A DNA stretch of 64,000 nt from the NCBI GenBank assembly GCA_963840725.1, contig CAWIZY010000009.1, forward strand, positions 62,001-126,000. The letters run 5' to 3'. This DNA is from CAVWDU01 sp963840725. GTDB taxonomy: Bacteria > Pseudomonadota > Gammaproteobacteria > Pseudomonadales > Halieaceae. How positions within the stretch are numbered: the stretch's first letter is position 1; every line of letters begins with the position of its first letter. Under the pieces are notes generated by a model. That model saw only the letters and a list, made by a program, of their open reading frames with translations. It did no database searches and was not told where the DNA came from. Below, piece after piece: positions 44,629-54,001 of this stretch. The translations under genes and the position numbers were made by a program.

Positions 44629-47307
44629 TTGAAACGATTTGGTTTGCTCGCTGCCTTGCTGCTGCTTCTGCCGCCCGCACTGGACTCCGCTGCCGCTGAG
44701 CCCCCCGCCGGGCGCCTGTCGGACCTGGCAAGGCCCACGGCCTACCGGCTGGACCTGGTTATCGATCCGCGAGAGGCAGGATTCAGCGGCTCGGTGCAGA
44801 TCGAACTCGAACTGGTGCGGGACAGCGAGGTGATCTGGCTCCACGGTAAGGATCTGCGGGTGAGTGGCGTCAGTGCCCGGCTTCCCGGTGGACGCAGTGT
44901 GCCCGGTACTTACCGCCAGCGGCTGGCCTCAGGTGTGGCAGAGCTGCGTTTTGAACAAGCGCTGCCGGCGGGTCCCCTTACGCTGGTGGTCGAGTACGGG
45001 GCTGACTACGATCGCAACCTGACGGGCCTTTTCAAGGTCGAAGAGCGGGGCGACGCCTATGTCCTCGCCAAGTCGGAATCGATCCAGGCGCGGCGGTTCC
45101 TGCCGGGGTTCGACGAGCCCGGTATGAAAGCCGTGTATCACCTGCGCCTGACTGTGCCGCGCGACCACCAGGTCATCAGCAACAGCCCGGAAACCGGTCG
45201 CGAGGCGCTCGGCGACGATCTGGTCGCGGTCAGTTTCGCACCCACCCGGCCCATGTCCAGCTACCTGCTGTCACTGGCCGTGGGCCCCTTCGACGTGGTG
45301 GAACGCCCGCCCTTGCCGCCGAATCGCTGGCGCGACAAGCCCGTGCCATTGCGGGGCTTCGCCCGCCGCGGTCGCGGTGACGACATGAACTACATCCTCG
45401 ATATCACCCCGGGGATGATGGCGGTGTTCGAAGGTGAACTGCAGCAGCCCTATCCCTTTGAGAAGCTGGACATCATTGCCGCGCCCCAGTGGCCCAGCGG
45501 GGCTACCGAACTTTCGGCCGCCATCACCTACCGGGAACAGCGCATCCTGGTGGGGGATGAACCGGCGCCCGGCGCCCGGCTGGCGCTGGTCAGCGTGCAT
45601 GCGCACGAGATCGCCCACATGTGGTTCGGCAACCTGGTAACGCCGCCCTGGTGGGACGACCTGTGGCTCAAAGAGGGCTTCGCCACCTGGGGCACGCCGT
45701 TGGCACTGACGCGCCTGGAGCCGGGAGCGGGACATGAACTCACCGCCGCGTCCCGCGCCATCGCGGCCATGCGGCTGGATTCCCTGGCGACCACGCGGGC
45801 CATACGCGAGCCCGTGCTGGACAACGAGGAAGTGCGCAGTGCCTACGACGCCATCACTTACAGCAAGAGCCTCGGCGTTATTCACATGGTGGACCAGTAC
45901 TTCGGGCCGGCGGTATTCCGGCCGGCGCTGGGCCGCTACCTCGAAAACTTTCAGGATGCCAGCGCCGATTCTCCGCAGTTCTACCGGGTCATCGGCGAGG
46001 AGACCGATACCCCGGCCCTGGCAGACACATTCCGCAGTTTCGTCGAGCAGCCAGGGGTGCCCCTGCTGCAGGCCCGGCTGGTCTGCGACGGGGAGGGCGC
46101 GCGGCTCAAGCTGCGACAGACACGCTACCGGCCACTCGGGTCCACTATCGCGCCCGATGCTGCCCGGTGGAGCATACCCCTGTGTGTCCGCGACGCGGCA
46201 GGCAACCGCAGTTGCACCCTGCTGCGGGAAGAGCGCGGCGAAGTGCCGCTGGGACAGTGCCCGGCCTGGGTATTGCCCAACGCGGGAGGCGCCGGCTACT
46301 TTCGCTGGCAACTGCCGGAGAGCCAATGGCTGGCCCTGTTGGCAGATTTCGACAGCCTCCAGCCCAGCGAGGCGCTCTCGGTAGTCGACAGCGCCGTGGC
46401 CGCCTTCGAGGCGGGAGAGCTGGCGCCCGGGATACTGTGGCGCACGGTTGCGGCTTCGGCCCGCTCCCCTGTGCGCCAGGTCGTGATCGCACCCCTTGAT
46501 GCCCTGCAGCGCTATGCGGAGCACTACTTCGATACCGACCAGCGTGAGTTGTTGGCGCAGCGACTGCGGCAGTGGTACGCGCCGGCGCTGTTACGCAGCG
46601 AGGGCTCTGCGGACCCCGAGCAACAGCTGCTCCATGCCAAACTGCTGGAGTTCATGGCGCTGGTGGCGCGGGACCCGGCGACACGCGCAACGCTGCGTCG
46701 ACAGGCCCTGGCCTTTACCGGCTTTGAACGCGAGGCAGAAAGCGAGGCGCTCAGCAGCGACCTGTACGAGGCGGCGCTGACGGTGGCCCTGCAGGACGGT
46801 GATGAACGCTTCCTGCGACACCTGATAGCCCTGCGGACGGAACTGGATGACCCGCAGTTTGAGGGCGCCTCGGCGCGGGCGCTGGGCCGGGTGCAAGATC
46901 CGTCGCTGCTCTCCCTGGTGCATGCCCTGGTACTGTCACCCGACATTGGATCGAGGGAGGCCTTCGACCTGCTGCAGGAGGCTACAGCCACGGCCGATGT
47001 GCAAGAGCAAAACTGGCGCTGGCTGGTGCAGAATTTCCCGGCGGTAACCGCGAAGATTCCCGGGCAGTGGCGACGCCGGACGCCGGCCCTGGCCGGCGCA
47101 TTCTGCGAAAGCGAGGGCCTCGCGGAATTGCAGTCACTGTTCGAGCGCCATGCGGAGCTGGTGCCGGGCTACAGCCGCAGCTACGACCAGACCGCCGAGC
47201 GAGTGAGCCTGTGTATTGCGCTCAGGCCGCGTGGCGAGGCTCTGGCGGCCGCTCTTGGCAGCGGACAACCTGACGTCCCCCAGACCGTGACGCCCGAACA
47301 CCTGTAG
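44629..47307 (+). CDS. M1 family aminopeptidase, secreted
   Basis: About 892 residues from a TTG at 44629, which gives a clean signal peptide (KRFGLLAALLLLLPPALDSAAA); the GTG at 44599 is the alternative. Gluzincin motifs are intact: HEIAHMWFGNLV (His326, Glu327, His330) with Glu349 in LWLKEGFATW. The exopeptidase GAMEN motif is changed to SGATELSAA, although its Glu is kept. An ERAP1-like C-terminal helical domain follows (from about 510). It should remove N-terminal residues from peptides in the periplasm. The gene is monocistronic. Because of the altered GAMEN loop, the specificity may differ from PepN. Confidence 0.92.
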   Translation: MKRFGLLAALLLLLPPALDSAAAEPPAGRLSDLARPTAYRLDLVIDPREAGFSGSVQIELELVRDSEVIWLHGKDLRVSGVSARLPGGRSVPGTYRQRLASGVAELRFEQALPAGPLTLVVEYGADYDRNLTGLFKVEERGDAYVLAKSESIQARRFLPGFDEPGMKAVYHLRLTVPRDHQVISNSPETGREALGDDLVAVSFAPTRPMSSYLLSLAVGPFDVVERPPLPPNRWRDKPVPLRGFARRGRGDDMNYILDITPGMMAVFEGELQQPYPFEKLDIIAAPQWPSGATELSAAITYREQRILVGDEPAPGARLALVSVHAHEIAHMWFGNLVTPPWWDDLWLKEGFATWGTPLALTRLEPGAGHELTAASRAIAAMRLDSLATTRAIREPVLDNEEVRSAYDAITYSKSLGVIHMVDQYFGPAVFRPALGRYLENFQDASADSPQFYRVIGEETDTPALADTFRSFVEQPGVPLLQARLVCDGEGARLKLRQTRYRPLGSTIAPDAARWSIPLCVRDAAGNRSCTLLREERGEVPLGQCPAWVLPNAGGAGYFRWQLPESQWLALLADFDSLQPSEALSVVDSAVAAFEAGELAPGILWRTVAASARSPVRQVVIAPLDALQRYAEHYFDTDQRELLAQRLRQWYAPALLRSEGSADPEQQLLHAKLLEFMALVARDPATRATLRRQALAFTGFEREAESEALSSDLYEAALTVALQDGDERFLRHLIALRTELDDPQFEGASARALGRVQDPSLLSLVHALVLSPDIGSREAFDLLQEATATADVQEQNWRWLVQNFPAVTAKIPGQWRRRTPALAGAFCESEGLAELQSLFERHAELVPGYSRSYDQTAERVSLCIALRPRGEALAAALGSGQPDVPQTVTPEHL

Positions 47308-47371
47308 CGGGCCGCGCACGGTGGCCTGATGAGGAAGGTTCCACATCGAGTGCGGACCCGATGGAGGGTGC

Positions 47372-47395
47372 GGCCAGGACGACCGCTTTCACCTC
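47372..47395. repeat. Partial copy of dispersed repeat (GACGACCGCTTTCACCTC)
   Basis: The segment GGCCAGGACGACCGCTTTCA and its continuation CCTC matches the right half of the longer units at 63021-63074 and 63897-63957. Only this half is present here. It follows the M1 peptidase gene. Confidence 0.6.
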
Positions 47396-47478
47396 AAATG
47401 CGACAAGATTAGGAAGGTATTTCGAGCTGTATATAGTCCGCTTTGTGCCACTTTGAGACAAGCTCAAATCGCAGCCAT

Positions 47479-47504
47479 AAAAAAGCCCCCGTCATGTGGG
47501 GGCT
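47479..47504 (-). terminator. Intrinsic terminator of the PEP-CTERM gene
   Basis: On the minus strand a stem AGCCCCC / GGGGGCT with a seven-base loop is followed directly by six T residues. It lies 18 bases after the minus-strand PEP-CTERM stop. This is a textbook rho-independent terminator. Confidence 0.85.
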
Positions 47505-47522
47505 ATTCCTTAGGAGTTCTGT

Positions 47523-48211
47523 TTACGCTTTCTTGCGGCGTGACCAGCCAAGGCCAGCGAGGCCAAGGCCAAACAGGGCTAATGTGGCGGGAACGGGAAC
47601 GAGGGCGGCCACCTCGCCGAGCCCGACGCGGTCTCCCCCGAGCGAACCAGCGAAGCCAAAGTAGTTGTCGGTGATGGTCATCCTGATGTACCGCGCCGTG
47701 ATTAACTGGCCGAAGAGGAAGTCCTGCCGGGGGGCCGTCACGACGTTGTTTGCGTCGGCAACCGGGGGAGGTGCCGCGATGTAAGACGGGTTGAAGAGGA
47801 CTGAGGCCAAGAACCCAAACGCCCCATCTAGTTCAGTGGCAAAGGCGAGCGTGAAGTTCTTCGCGGAGTTACCCTGAAAAAAGTTCTGTGGATCAAAGGT
47901 GCCGAACGTGTACGCCCAGATTGCAAAGCCCGCCATGGAGGTATCTGTACCCATGTCGAACCACAGCTGAGGGGGGCCGTTTGTTGCGAAGTAGTCTGCC
48001 CCGGGGCTTCCGTCGTCCAGTTGGTGGCGTCTCTACCCGAGTGGACTTGTGGGTCCGAGCCGGAAAGCCCGGACTTATTGATCAAGTTGGTCACGGGGAA
48101 AAAACTGGTCCCTGCTAGGACCGTCGCGTTTACCGGGGAACTGACGATGATGCCGGCGTGAGAAGTGCCTGCGGCTAGCAGCAATAAAAGCGACCAGATA
48201 ACCTGTTTCAT
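47523..48211 (-). pseudogene. PEP-CTERM sorting-domain protein, frameshifted
   Basis: The start MKQVIWSLLLLLAAGTSHA is a signal peptide; the frame then continues as SSPVNATVLAGTSFFPVTNLINKSGLSG to about DATNWT. Near 48008-48022 the frame shifts; the rest reads DGSPGADYFATNGPPQLWFDMG... and ends in the sorting tail VPVPATLALFGLGLAGLGWSRRKKA. With one base added the total of 690 bases is divisible by three (229 residues). The VPxPA motif, hydrophobic helix and basic end define a PEP-CTERM protein that an exosortase would process. The middle part resembles discoidin or F5/8-type exported domains (LITARYIRMTITDNYFGFAG). The shift probably inactivates it. Confidence 0.82.
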
Positions 48212-48549
48212 AAATGATTCCTTATCGATCTAACCCCGTGGCAATGACTAGGCAATACCCATGCCAACCCAGTAAACACGCGGCCTCCAGCGGTTCTGCG
48301 CTTGGATATAATCTGTGATTGTAAAGAAAGCTGACAAAAATAACTGTGCGAAATATAACTCGCCCTGAATGACTCAAAAGCGTCGTATATGCGTCGAAAG
48401 CGGTCATCGCTCCAATTTGGCCCAAATTAGGCGAAAAGGGACGCTTGGCCAGACAGCTAAGGCGGTGAAAACCCCTGACCTGGCACTGTCTATACTGGAG
48501 CTGGCTATACTCCAACCGAACCCAACAGTAAAAACAGGGCTGACTCACG
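48212..48549. repeat. Intergenic stretch with dispersed repeat copy
   Basis: No gene is seen between the PEP-CTERM gene start and the acyl-CoA synthetase. At 48435-48460 is AGGCGAAAAGGGACGCTTGG followed by CCAGAC, the left half of the repeat seen complete near 63.0 and 63.9 kb. The promoter of the synthetase probably lies within the last 70 bases. Confidence 0.55.
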
Positions 48550-50226
48550 ATGACCGAATTCTTTGACGATTCACGCAACCTGCTGCAGGACCTGCAGCAC
48601 TGGGCTTCGGAGCGCCCCGGCGAACCCTGGCTGGTGGAGCAGTGGACTTCGCGGCACACGCTGATCAGCTGGGCTCAGGGCGCCGAAGAGGTCGCCGCCG
48701 TGGCTGCGTGGCTGGCAGACGCCTCGGCGAGTTCGGGGCGACGCATTGGCCTGCTGGCGCCCAACTGCGCCCATTGGATGCTGGCTGACTACGCGATCAT
48801 GGCATCGGGCAATATCACAGTGCCGATTTTTACGACTATGGACGCCGACAACGTGGCTTACGCCGCAGATTTCGCCGGTATCGACATGTTGTTTCTCGGT
48901 GCTGCCGCAAACTGGTCTGCCGTGCGCTCTGCATTCCCCGCCGATATTCCCGTGATACGACTGCCCGGGGCGCCGGAGATAGAGGGCGCCCTGTCCTGGG
49001 AGCAGGTCGTTGAGGCAGGAAGAGCGCTGCCGCCAGCCCCACCCGTCGACGACACTGCACTGGCGACCATCGTGTTCACTTCCGGAACGACGGGGCGGCC
49101 AAAGGGCGTGATGCACTCCATGGCGAGTCTGCGCGAGGCCGGGGGAGGCGTCGCCGTTCTTGCGGGGAGCGCGCCCGGCCACCGCTTTATCTCCTACCTG
49201 CCCCTGGCTCACCTGGGTGAGCGAGTCGTGGTAGAAAACCAGGCGCTGGTCTGCGGCGGTACCGTGTATTTCAACGAAAGCCAGGAGAGCTTTCTCAATG
49301 ACCTGCGCAACGCACGGCCAAACTGGATGCTGGGCGTACCGCGGATCTGGGAAAAGCTGCAGCAGGTCGTGCTAGCGCACCTGGTCAGTCTGGAGGAACT
49401 GCAGGCCGCGAGGGCGGCGGGCGAGCTGGAAGCCGTTGCGCAGAAGGTGCGTTCCTTTCTTGGCCTTGACGAGATCGACTACATCCTGACCTCAACGGCG
49501 CCGACGCCGGCGCCCCTCAAGGCCTGGTACGACGACCTCGGTATCGTGCTTTACGATGGCTACGGTCAATCCGAGATTCTTCCCGTTTGTGGCAACCAGA
49601 AAGGCAATCGCAAAATCGACTCGATCGGTGTCGCCGCCCATGGCGTTGAGATAAAAATTGCCGAGGACGGCGAGATTCTTGCCCGCGGCGGCGGCACCGC
49701 CCTGGGTTACTACAATGCCCCGCAAAAGACCGCGGAAACTTTCGAGGACGACGGCTGGGTGCATACTGGAGATCGCGGACGCATCGACGAGGACGGGCAC
49801 GTTTACATCACGGGACGGGTCAAGGAAATCTTCAAGACGGCGCGGGGAAAATACGTCGCGCCGGCGCCCATTGAAGGGCGCTTCCTCGAGTCACCCCTGG
49901 TCGAGCAGGCTTGCCTCGGCGGCCACGGCCTGGCGCAAACGGTGATGATGGCCGTGCGGTCCGCCGCCGCCCAGGGCCTGTCCGATGCAGAACTTGACGC
50001 CGAGTTGCGCACCTGGGTGCAGTCGATCAATGCACGACTTGAAAAGCATGAGCGGATCGGCGCCGTGATCCTGAGTCGCACGCCCTGGAGCCAGGACAAC
50101 GGTGTGCTGACGCACACGCTGAAAATCAAGCGCGACGCCGTGGATGAGCGCTACAGCGACGAGCTGGAACGGGCTGGCGACCGCATGCGTACCGGTGAAC
50201 CGCTGTTCGTTGTCACCGTGGAATAG
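48550..50226 (+). CDS. Long-chain acyl-CoA synthetase (AMP-binding)
   Basis: 558 residues. ANL motifs: P-loop VFTSGTTGRPKGVMHS (about 176-191), DGYGQSE (A5), HTGDRGRIDEDGH (A7), and GRVKEIFKTARGKYVAPAPIE, the hinge and long-chain-type C-terminal signature (KTARGKYVAP). The form resembles FadD15 and bubblegum-type synthetases, slightly shorter than the 600-residue norm. The enzyme makes fatty acyl-CoA from fatty acid, ATP and CoA at the membrane surface, feeding beta-oxidation (see fadE) or lipid synthesis. It stands alone between two repeat-bearing gaps. Confidence 0.93.
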   Translation: MTEFFDDSRNLLQDLQHWASERPGEPWLVEQWTSRHTLISWAQGAEEVAAVAAWLADASASSGRRIGLLAPNCAHWMLADYAIMASGNITVPIFTTMDADNVAYAADFAGIDMLFLGAAANWSAVRSAFPADIPVIRLPGAPEIEGALSWEQVVEAGRALPPAPPVDDTALATIVFTSGTTGRPKGVMHSMASLREAGGGVAVLAGSAPGHRFISYLPLAHLGERVVVENQALVCGGTVYFNESQESFLNDLRNARPNWMLGVPRIWEKLQQVVLAHLVSLEELQAARAAGELEAVAQKVRSFLGLDEIDYILTSTAPTPAPLKAWYDDLGIVLYDGYGQSEILPVCGNQKGNRKIDSIGVAAHGVEIKIAEDGEILARGGGTALGYYNAPQKTAETFEDDGWVHTGDRGRIDEDGHVYITGRVKEIFKTARGKYVAPAPIEGRFLESPLVEQACLGGHGLAQTVMMAVRSAAAQGLSDAELDAELRTWVQSINARLEKHERIGAVILSRTPWSQDNGVLTHTLKIKRDAVDERYSDELERAGDRMRTGEPLFVVTVE

Positions 50227-50881
50227 CTATTGTTCTTTGACCACCCCTCGGGAAAGTGCTGACCTATCTCGCATCTGCGTGCAGGAAGGTTGAGCCGTCA
50301 GTATCACAGGTGGCAGCTAGACGGTTATCCGAACAATAAAGAAGCCGCTGGCAGCGGAAATTAGGCTCAGTATTGCCAGTACTTCATGAACAATTGGGCT
50401 GCGAAACCAAAAGACTAAGAAGGAAATGTAATCCCCCCCCCATGCAAAATGGTAGAAATTGATAGGATCAGCTAACGCCACAGCCTGTCAGGCTGAGGCG
50501 GAGCAAGACGGCATCGCAAGGAGGCGATCATGTTGGTGTCGCCGGCTGGCAGGGAAGCCGGTTTGGGTATCGGTGCGCCACTGTGTGTGCGCCACCGCCC
50601 GGAGCGACCACGTTAACAGCGGTCTATGGTTCGATCTGTTGCGCTGCCAATCAGCAGAGATACCGCTGTACCAAATGGTAGAATGAGGCTTGTTTTTGGT
50701 TGTTCTCCAATGAATGGCCTGGAAGATGGCCGTTGTGCCGCCTGAAGATATGGAGTTCGACATTGAATGTACTGACGGCATCCGTCCGTTGCCACAGAAG
50801 CTTGAGCGACCCGTTCCGAACAGCGTGCGTGCCGGAACAGCCTTCCCCAGCTTGAACTCATTCCGTGTTGAGGCGTTGTAG
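50227..50881. other. Long intergenic stretch without recognisable gene
   Basis: About 650 bases without a convincing gene on either strand. It contains a run of nine C residues (50433-50441) and a stretch at 50459-50640 that has no coding pattern. The promoter of the membrane protein at 50882 must lie in the last part. Confidence 0.4.
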
Positions 50882-51481
50882 ATGTCCACAAGTTTTACCA
50901 AGAAGTCCGTCAGTGAAACCCTTATTCTCCTGGTGGGTGCCGTGGTTGCCGTTGCGGGCAAACAGCAGGATTCGGCATTGTTGTTGGGCCTTGGCATCCT
51001 CGTCATCGGGGTTGGTGTGTTTTGGGGCGGGGTCAGCGCTATTGGGCGGCGGCGAGTCGCGTTTATGCACGCAGAAGCGCGCTTCGTGACGCATCGCTTT
51101 ACCGGCGGTGCGGCTGTCTTTTGGGGGCTGCTGTTAGTCCTCACCGGTCTGGTTTTGGCTGGTGCCGGTATTGGCATCGCGCTTGGCTTCAGGGAATCGC
51201 TCAGATCTTTGGTTGAGATGCCCGGTGCCTGGCTGACGGCAGGTGGTATCGCGTTGGCATTCATTTCCGCCGCTGCGTTCTGGCAGAGCGCGTTTGGCGG
51301 TGAGCACAAGGGGATGCGCCGCCTGCTGACGCTACCAAGCCTGGTTCTCGCTGCGCTCGGTGTGCTGCTGGGGGCAGGACTCGCCGGCACCGGCGCCTGG
51401 GGCCTGCAGGATCCCGCGGGGTTGAGTGGGCTCGGCTCGGATCTGCTGTCGGCCGCGAAGGCCTGGTTGGGGGCGAGCTAG
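50882..51481 (+). CDS. Four-helix membrane protein of unknown function
   Basis: 199 residues. Hydrophobic segments lie at about 12-30, 34-52, 77-103, 120-140 and 150-168, so four or five TM helices are expected. A short loop (IGRRRVAFMHAEARFVTHRF, 55-74) is basic and would face the cytoplasm by the positive-inside rule. I recognise no family motif. The gene has its own start after a 650-base gap, and the end lies before a repeat-rich stretch. No function is proposed. Confidence 0.7.
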   Translation: MSTSFTKKSVSETLILLVGAVVAVAGKQQDSALLLGLGILVIGVGVFWGGVSAIGRRRVAFMHAEARFVTHRFTGGAAVFWGLLLVLTGLVLAGAGIGIALGFRESLRSLVEMPGAWLTAGGIALAFISAAAFWQSAFGGEHKGMRRLLTLPSLVLAALGVLLGAGLAGTGAWGLQDPAGLSGLGSDLLSAAKAWLGAS

Positions 51482-51780
51482 CGAGCTAAGCTAAGACTTC
51501 CGCTTCCATCTCACCGGGATGGTTCCAACCAAGCGTTTTCGTCAGCAAGAACCTCCGCTTTCGGCCAGGAGGGGGACCTGCTACAGCACACTGCACATGC
51601 TGTGTGCTCACGGGCAAGCTTTCCCGGTACGGTGTCTCCAGGGTGTAACCCGGTGCGTTCAGCGTGATTGATCTCACCTGGTCTGCATCGCGGTCCTCGA
51701 CCAGTTTGGTGAGTTAGGAATCCGCCCCAAACACCCCCTGACCCTCAGCCAATGGCTTTTCATAATGGATGTTTTAGACC
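51482..51780. repeat. Repeat-bearing intergenic stretch before the HNH gene
   Basis: ACCTCCGCTTTCGGCCAGGA at 51551-51570 matches the CCGCTTTCGGCCAG core shared with copies near 53.5, 54.6 and 56.0 kb. No gene is seen here. The LexA box of the next gene lies just after it. Confidence 0.5.
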
Positions 51781-51783
51781 CAA

Positions 51784-51803
51784 TACTGTATATTTACACA
51801 GTA
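51784..51803. promoter_or_regulatory. LexA (SOS) box of the DUF222-HNH gene
   Basis: TACTGTATATTTACACAGTA matches the enterobacterial LexA consensus (TACTGT-AT-rich-ACAGTA) at the CTGT and ACAG half-sites, with the exact 8-base spacing and only small changes in the centre. It sits 25 bases before the ATG at 51829, where it would cover the promoter. A following GGAGG forms the ribosome site. I found no other such box in the window. Confidence 0.8.
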
Positions 51804-51828
51804 TTACACGATCACGGAGGATCACGCC

Positions 51829-53106
51829 ATGCAGCCTGCCGCCACCACGACTGACACGCCTTCTCCAGCCCTCGATCTCGATGAACTCGCAGACAACCTG
51901 ACCGAACTTGCCGCTCATCTCAGCGCCGCCACCTTCCGCTTGCTGGAGATGATCCGTGAGTTCGACCGCCGCGGCGGCTGGCACGGCCCGGGCTTGAAAT
52001 CCTGCGCCCACTGGCTCAACTGGAAGTGCGGCATTGCGATGGGCGCGGCGCGGGAGAAAGTCCGGGTCGCCCACGCGCTGGGCGAACTGCCGCAGATCAG
52101 CGCCGCCTTTCGCCGCGGCCAGGTCAGTTTTTCCAAAGTGCGCGCCATGACCCGGGTCGCCACCCCGGACAACGAAGACTACCTGCTGATGATCGCCCAG
52201 CACGGCACGGCTACTCATGTCGAGCGCCTGGTGCGCAACTACCGCCGGGTGAAGCGCACCGAGGCATTGGCGCGGGACCAGCGCTCCCATGAGTGCCGTG
52301 AACTCGGCTGGTACATCGACGACAACGGCAGCTACGTGATGAAGGCCCGCCTGCCCCCGGAACAGGGTGCGCGGTTTGCCGCCGCACTCACGGAGGCCAT
52401 GGAGGGTCCGGCGGACACGCCGATCGCGGCGCGCCGGGCCGATGCACTGGAGCGCCTGGCGGAGGGTTACCTCGCCAATGAAGAGAGCTGCCGCAACGGC
52501 GGCGATCGCACCACACTCCATATTCATACCGATGCCGAAACGCTCAAAACCGACAGCGAAAGTGCCGAAGCCGAACTGGCCGGGGGCGGAACCGTCTGCG
52601 CCGAGACCGCGCGCCGCCTCGGCTGTGACTGCGGTGTGGTGCACTGGCTGGAGGACGGTCAGGGCAACACCCTGAACGTAGGCCGCCGCACCCGCAGCAT
52701 ACCCCCGGCGATACGCCGGGCGCTGGAGCGGCGGGACCAGGGCTGCCGTTTCCCCGGCTGCACTGCCCATCGTCACGTGGACGCCCATCATGTTAAACAC
52801 TGGGCAGACGGGGGCGAGACAAGCGTCGACAATCTCCTGCTGTTATGCCGGCATCACCACCGGCTGGTGCACGAGGGTGGCTACGGGCTGCAACTGGGTG
52901 AAGCCTGCAACCCGGAATTCACCAGCCCGCAAGGCGAGTTCATCGCCGCCGCACCTGAAACGCGTTCCCGCGGGAACGTCTTTGCACTGACGGATGCCCA
53001 CCAACAAGCCGACCTGGGAATCGGGCCACGATCCCTGTTACCCAACTGGCGAGGCGAGCGTATGGACGATTCCATGGCGGTAGACGCATTGCTACAGAGG
53101 GAGTAG
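51829..53106 (+). CDS. DUF222 / HNH endonuclease domain protein
   Basis: 425 residues. The DUF222 domain (about 15-260) starts ALDLDELADNLTELAAHLSAATFRLLEMIREFDRRGGW and continues with CAHWLNWKCGIAMGAAREKVRVAHALGELPQI. A C-terminal HNH nuclease module (about 300-350) has RDQGCRFPGCTAHRHVDAHHVKHWADGGETSVDNLLLLCRHHHRLVHEGG, with the CxxxxC zinc knuckle and the His-Asn-His residues. It is related to the repeat-family 13E12 HNH proteins common in actinobacteria and found in marine gammaproteobacteria. It should cut DNA. A clear LexA box in front indicates SOS control. It is flanked by gaps with dispersed repeats. Confidence 0.92.
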   Translation: MQPAATTTDTPSPALDLDELADNLTELAAHLSAATFRLLEMIREFDRRGGWHGPGLKSCAHWLNWKCGIAMGAAREKVRVAHALGELPQISAAFRRGQVSFSKVRAMTRVATPDNEDYLLMIAQHGTATHVERLVRNYRRVKRTEALARDQRSHECRELGWYIDDNGSYVMKARLPPEQGARFAAALTEAMEGPADTPIAARRADALERLAEGYLANEESCRNGGDRTTLHIHTDAETLKTDSESAEAELAGGGTVCAETARRLGCDCGVVHWLEDGQGNTLNVGRRTRSIPPAIRRALERRDQGCRFPGCTAHRHVDAHHVKHWADGGETSVDNLLLLCRHHHRLVHEGGYGLQLGEACNPEFTSPQGEFIAAAPETRSRGNVFALTDAHQQADLGIGPRSLLPNWRGERMDDSMAVDALLQRE

Positions 53107-53397
53107 TAGTAAAAAAGCTTGTTTGCTTTCTAAGCGGAGCAATCCGGATTGCCGTCGCGGAGAATCACAACGCCGCGCCCCAGGCAGCAAACCGCCGAGT
53201 ACAGGGCGGGTACAGTGGATGCCTGTGAAGTGGGTTATTCTGGTCTCTTACCGGGTTCCACTTGTCACACGACATACATCACGGCTCGGCCATTCCTTGC
53301 CACCACGCCACCTCATAGGCCCCCTCATTTTACAGAGCTATGGCGTCGACAACCATTCTGACATAGGGGACAGTCCTGTAGGGCCACGCACCAAGGT
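53107..53397. other. Intergenic stretch
   Basis: Nothing that I can identify as a gene lies between the HNH stop and the small coding-like segment at 53398. The sequence has mixed composition, and several short plus-strand frames have no motif or ribosome site. Confidence 0.3.
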
Positions 53398-53496
53398 GTG
53401 GCATCTTTAATATTTGCTTTCGCCTACAAGCAGCATCTGAAGTGGTATAAGCTTGCCCAAGTGTCCGCTTTCGAGGCCAAGCTGGACGACGATTAA
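53398..53496 (+). pseudogene. Possible 3' remnant of a lost gene
   Basis: A frame ending in TAA at 53494-53496 reads AFAYKQHLKWYKLAQVSAFEAKLDDD, which has the amphipathic, charged look of a real protein C-terminus. No start codon or upstream homology is visible except a GTG at 53398. It also contains GTCCGCTTTCG, a core piece of the dispersed repeat, so it may be repeat sequence instead of a gene tail. Confidence 0.2.
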
Positions 53497-53533
53497 CTGT
53501 CAGGGTTCATAGCCAATACCAAGGGCGTATGTT

Positions 53534-53947
53534 TTGATCGATATTTCAGGGAGCTGTCTTTGTGGTGCGGTCACGTATCAGGGTCAAGTCGAACCGGTAT
53601 TCTCGGGAAACTGTCACTGTACTGATTGCAGAAAGCTAAGCGGCGGCGGCCATCTGGCCCTTCTGGTTGTTCCGACTCAGCAGATATCCATTGCTGGAAC
53701 CGTCAGAGCTCATACCGTTACCGCTGATTCTGGCGCACAGGTCGCAAACTACTTCTGCCCAAACTGTGGATCGCAGGTATTCAAGACCGGAACTTACATA
53801 GCTGATATGACCTTTATCATTGCGTCGACTCTGGAGGATCCGGAAGTATACAAGCCTGAAGTCAGCGTATATGTTTCGAGAGCCCTTAGCTGGGATCAGC
53901 CGCACCTCTCGACACAGACGTTTGAAACGATGCCACCAGAGCCGTGA
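53534..53947 (+). CDS. GFA / CENP-V domain protein
   Basis: 137 residues starting at a TTG, directly before the conserved front GSCLCGAVTYQG. Zinc ligands follow the family order: Cys-x-Cys in SCLCG, GNCHCTDCRKLSGG (central Cys) and YFCPNCGSQVFK (last pair). The family includes enzymes called glutathione-dependent formaldehyde-activating enzyme, although most members have no proven activity of that type. It is a small soluble protein. Its gene converges with a membrane protein gene at 54002. Confidence 0.9.
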   Translation: MIDISGSCLCGAVTYQGQVEPVFSGNCHCTDCRKLSGGGHLALLVVPTQQISIAGTVRAHTVTADSGAQVANYFCPNCGSQVFKTGTYIADMTFIIASTLEDPEVYKPEVSVYVSRALSWDQPHLSTQTFETMPPEP

Positions 53948-54001
53948 AGCGGGAACTCCACGTGTCTGCTTCCACCTCTAAGTGGTCAAAAGAAAACCCG
54001 C

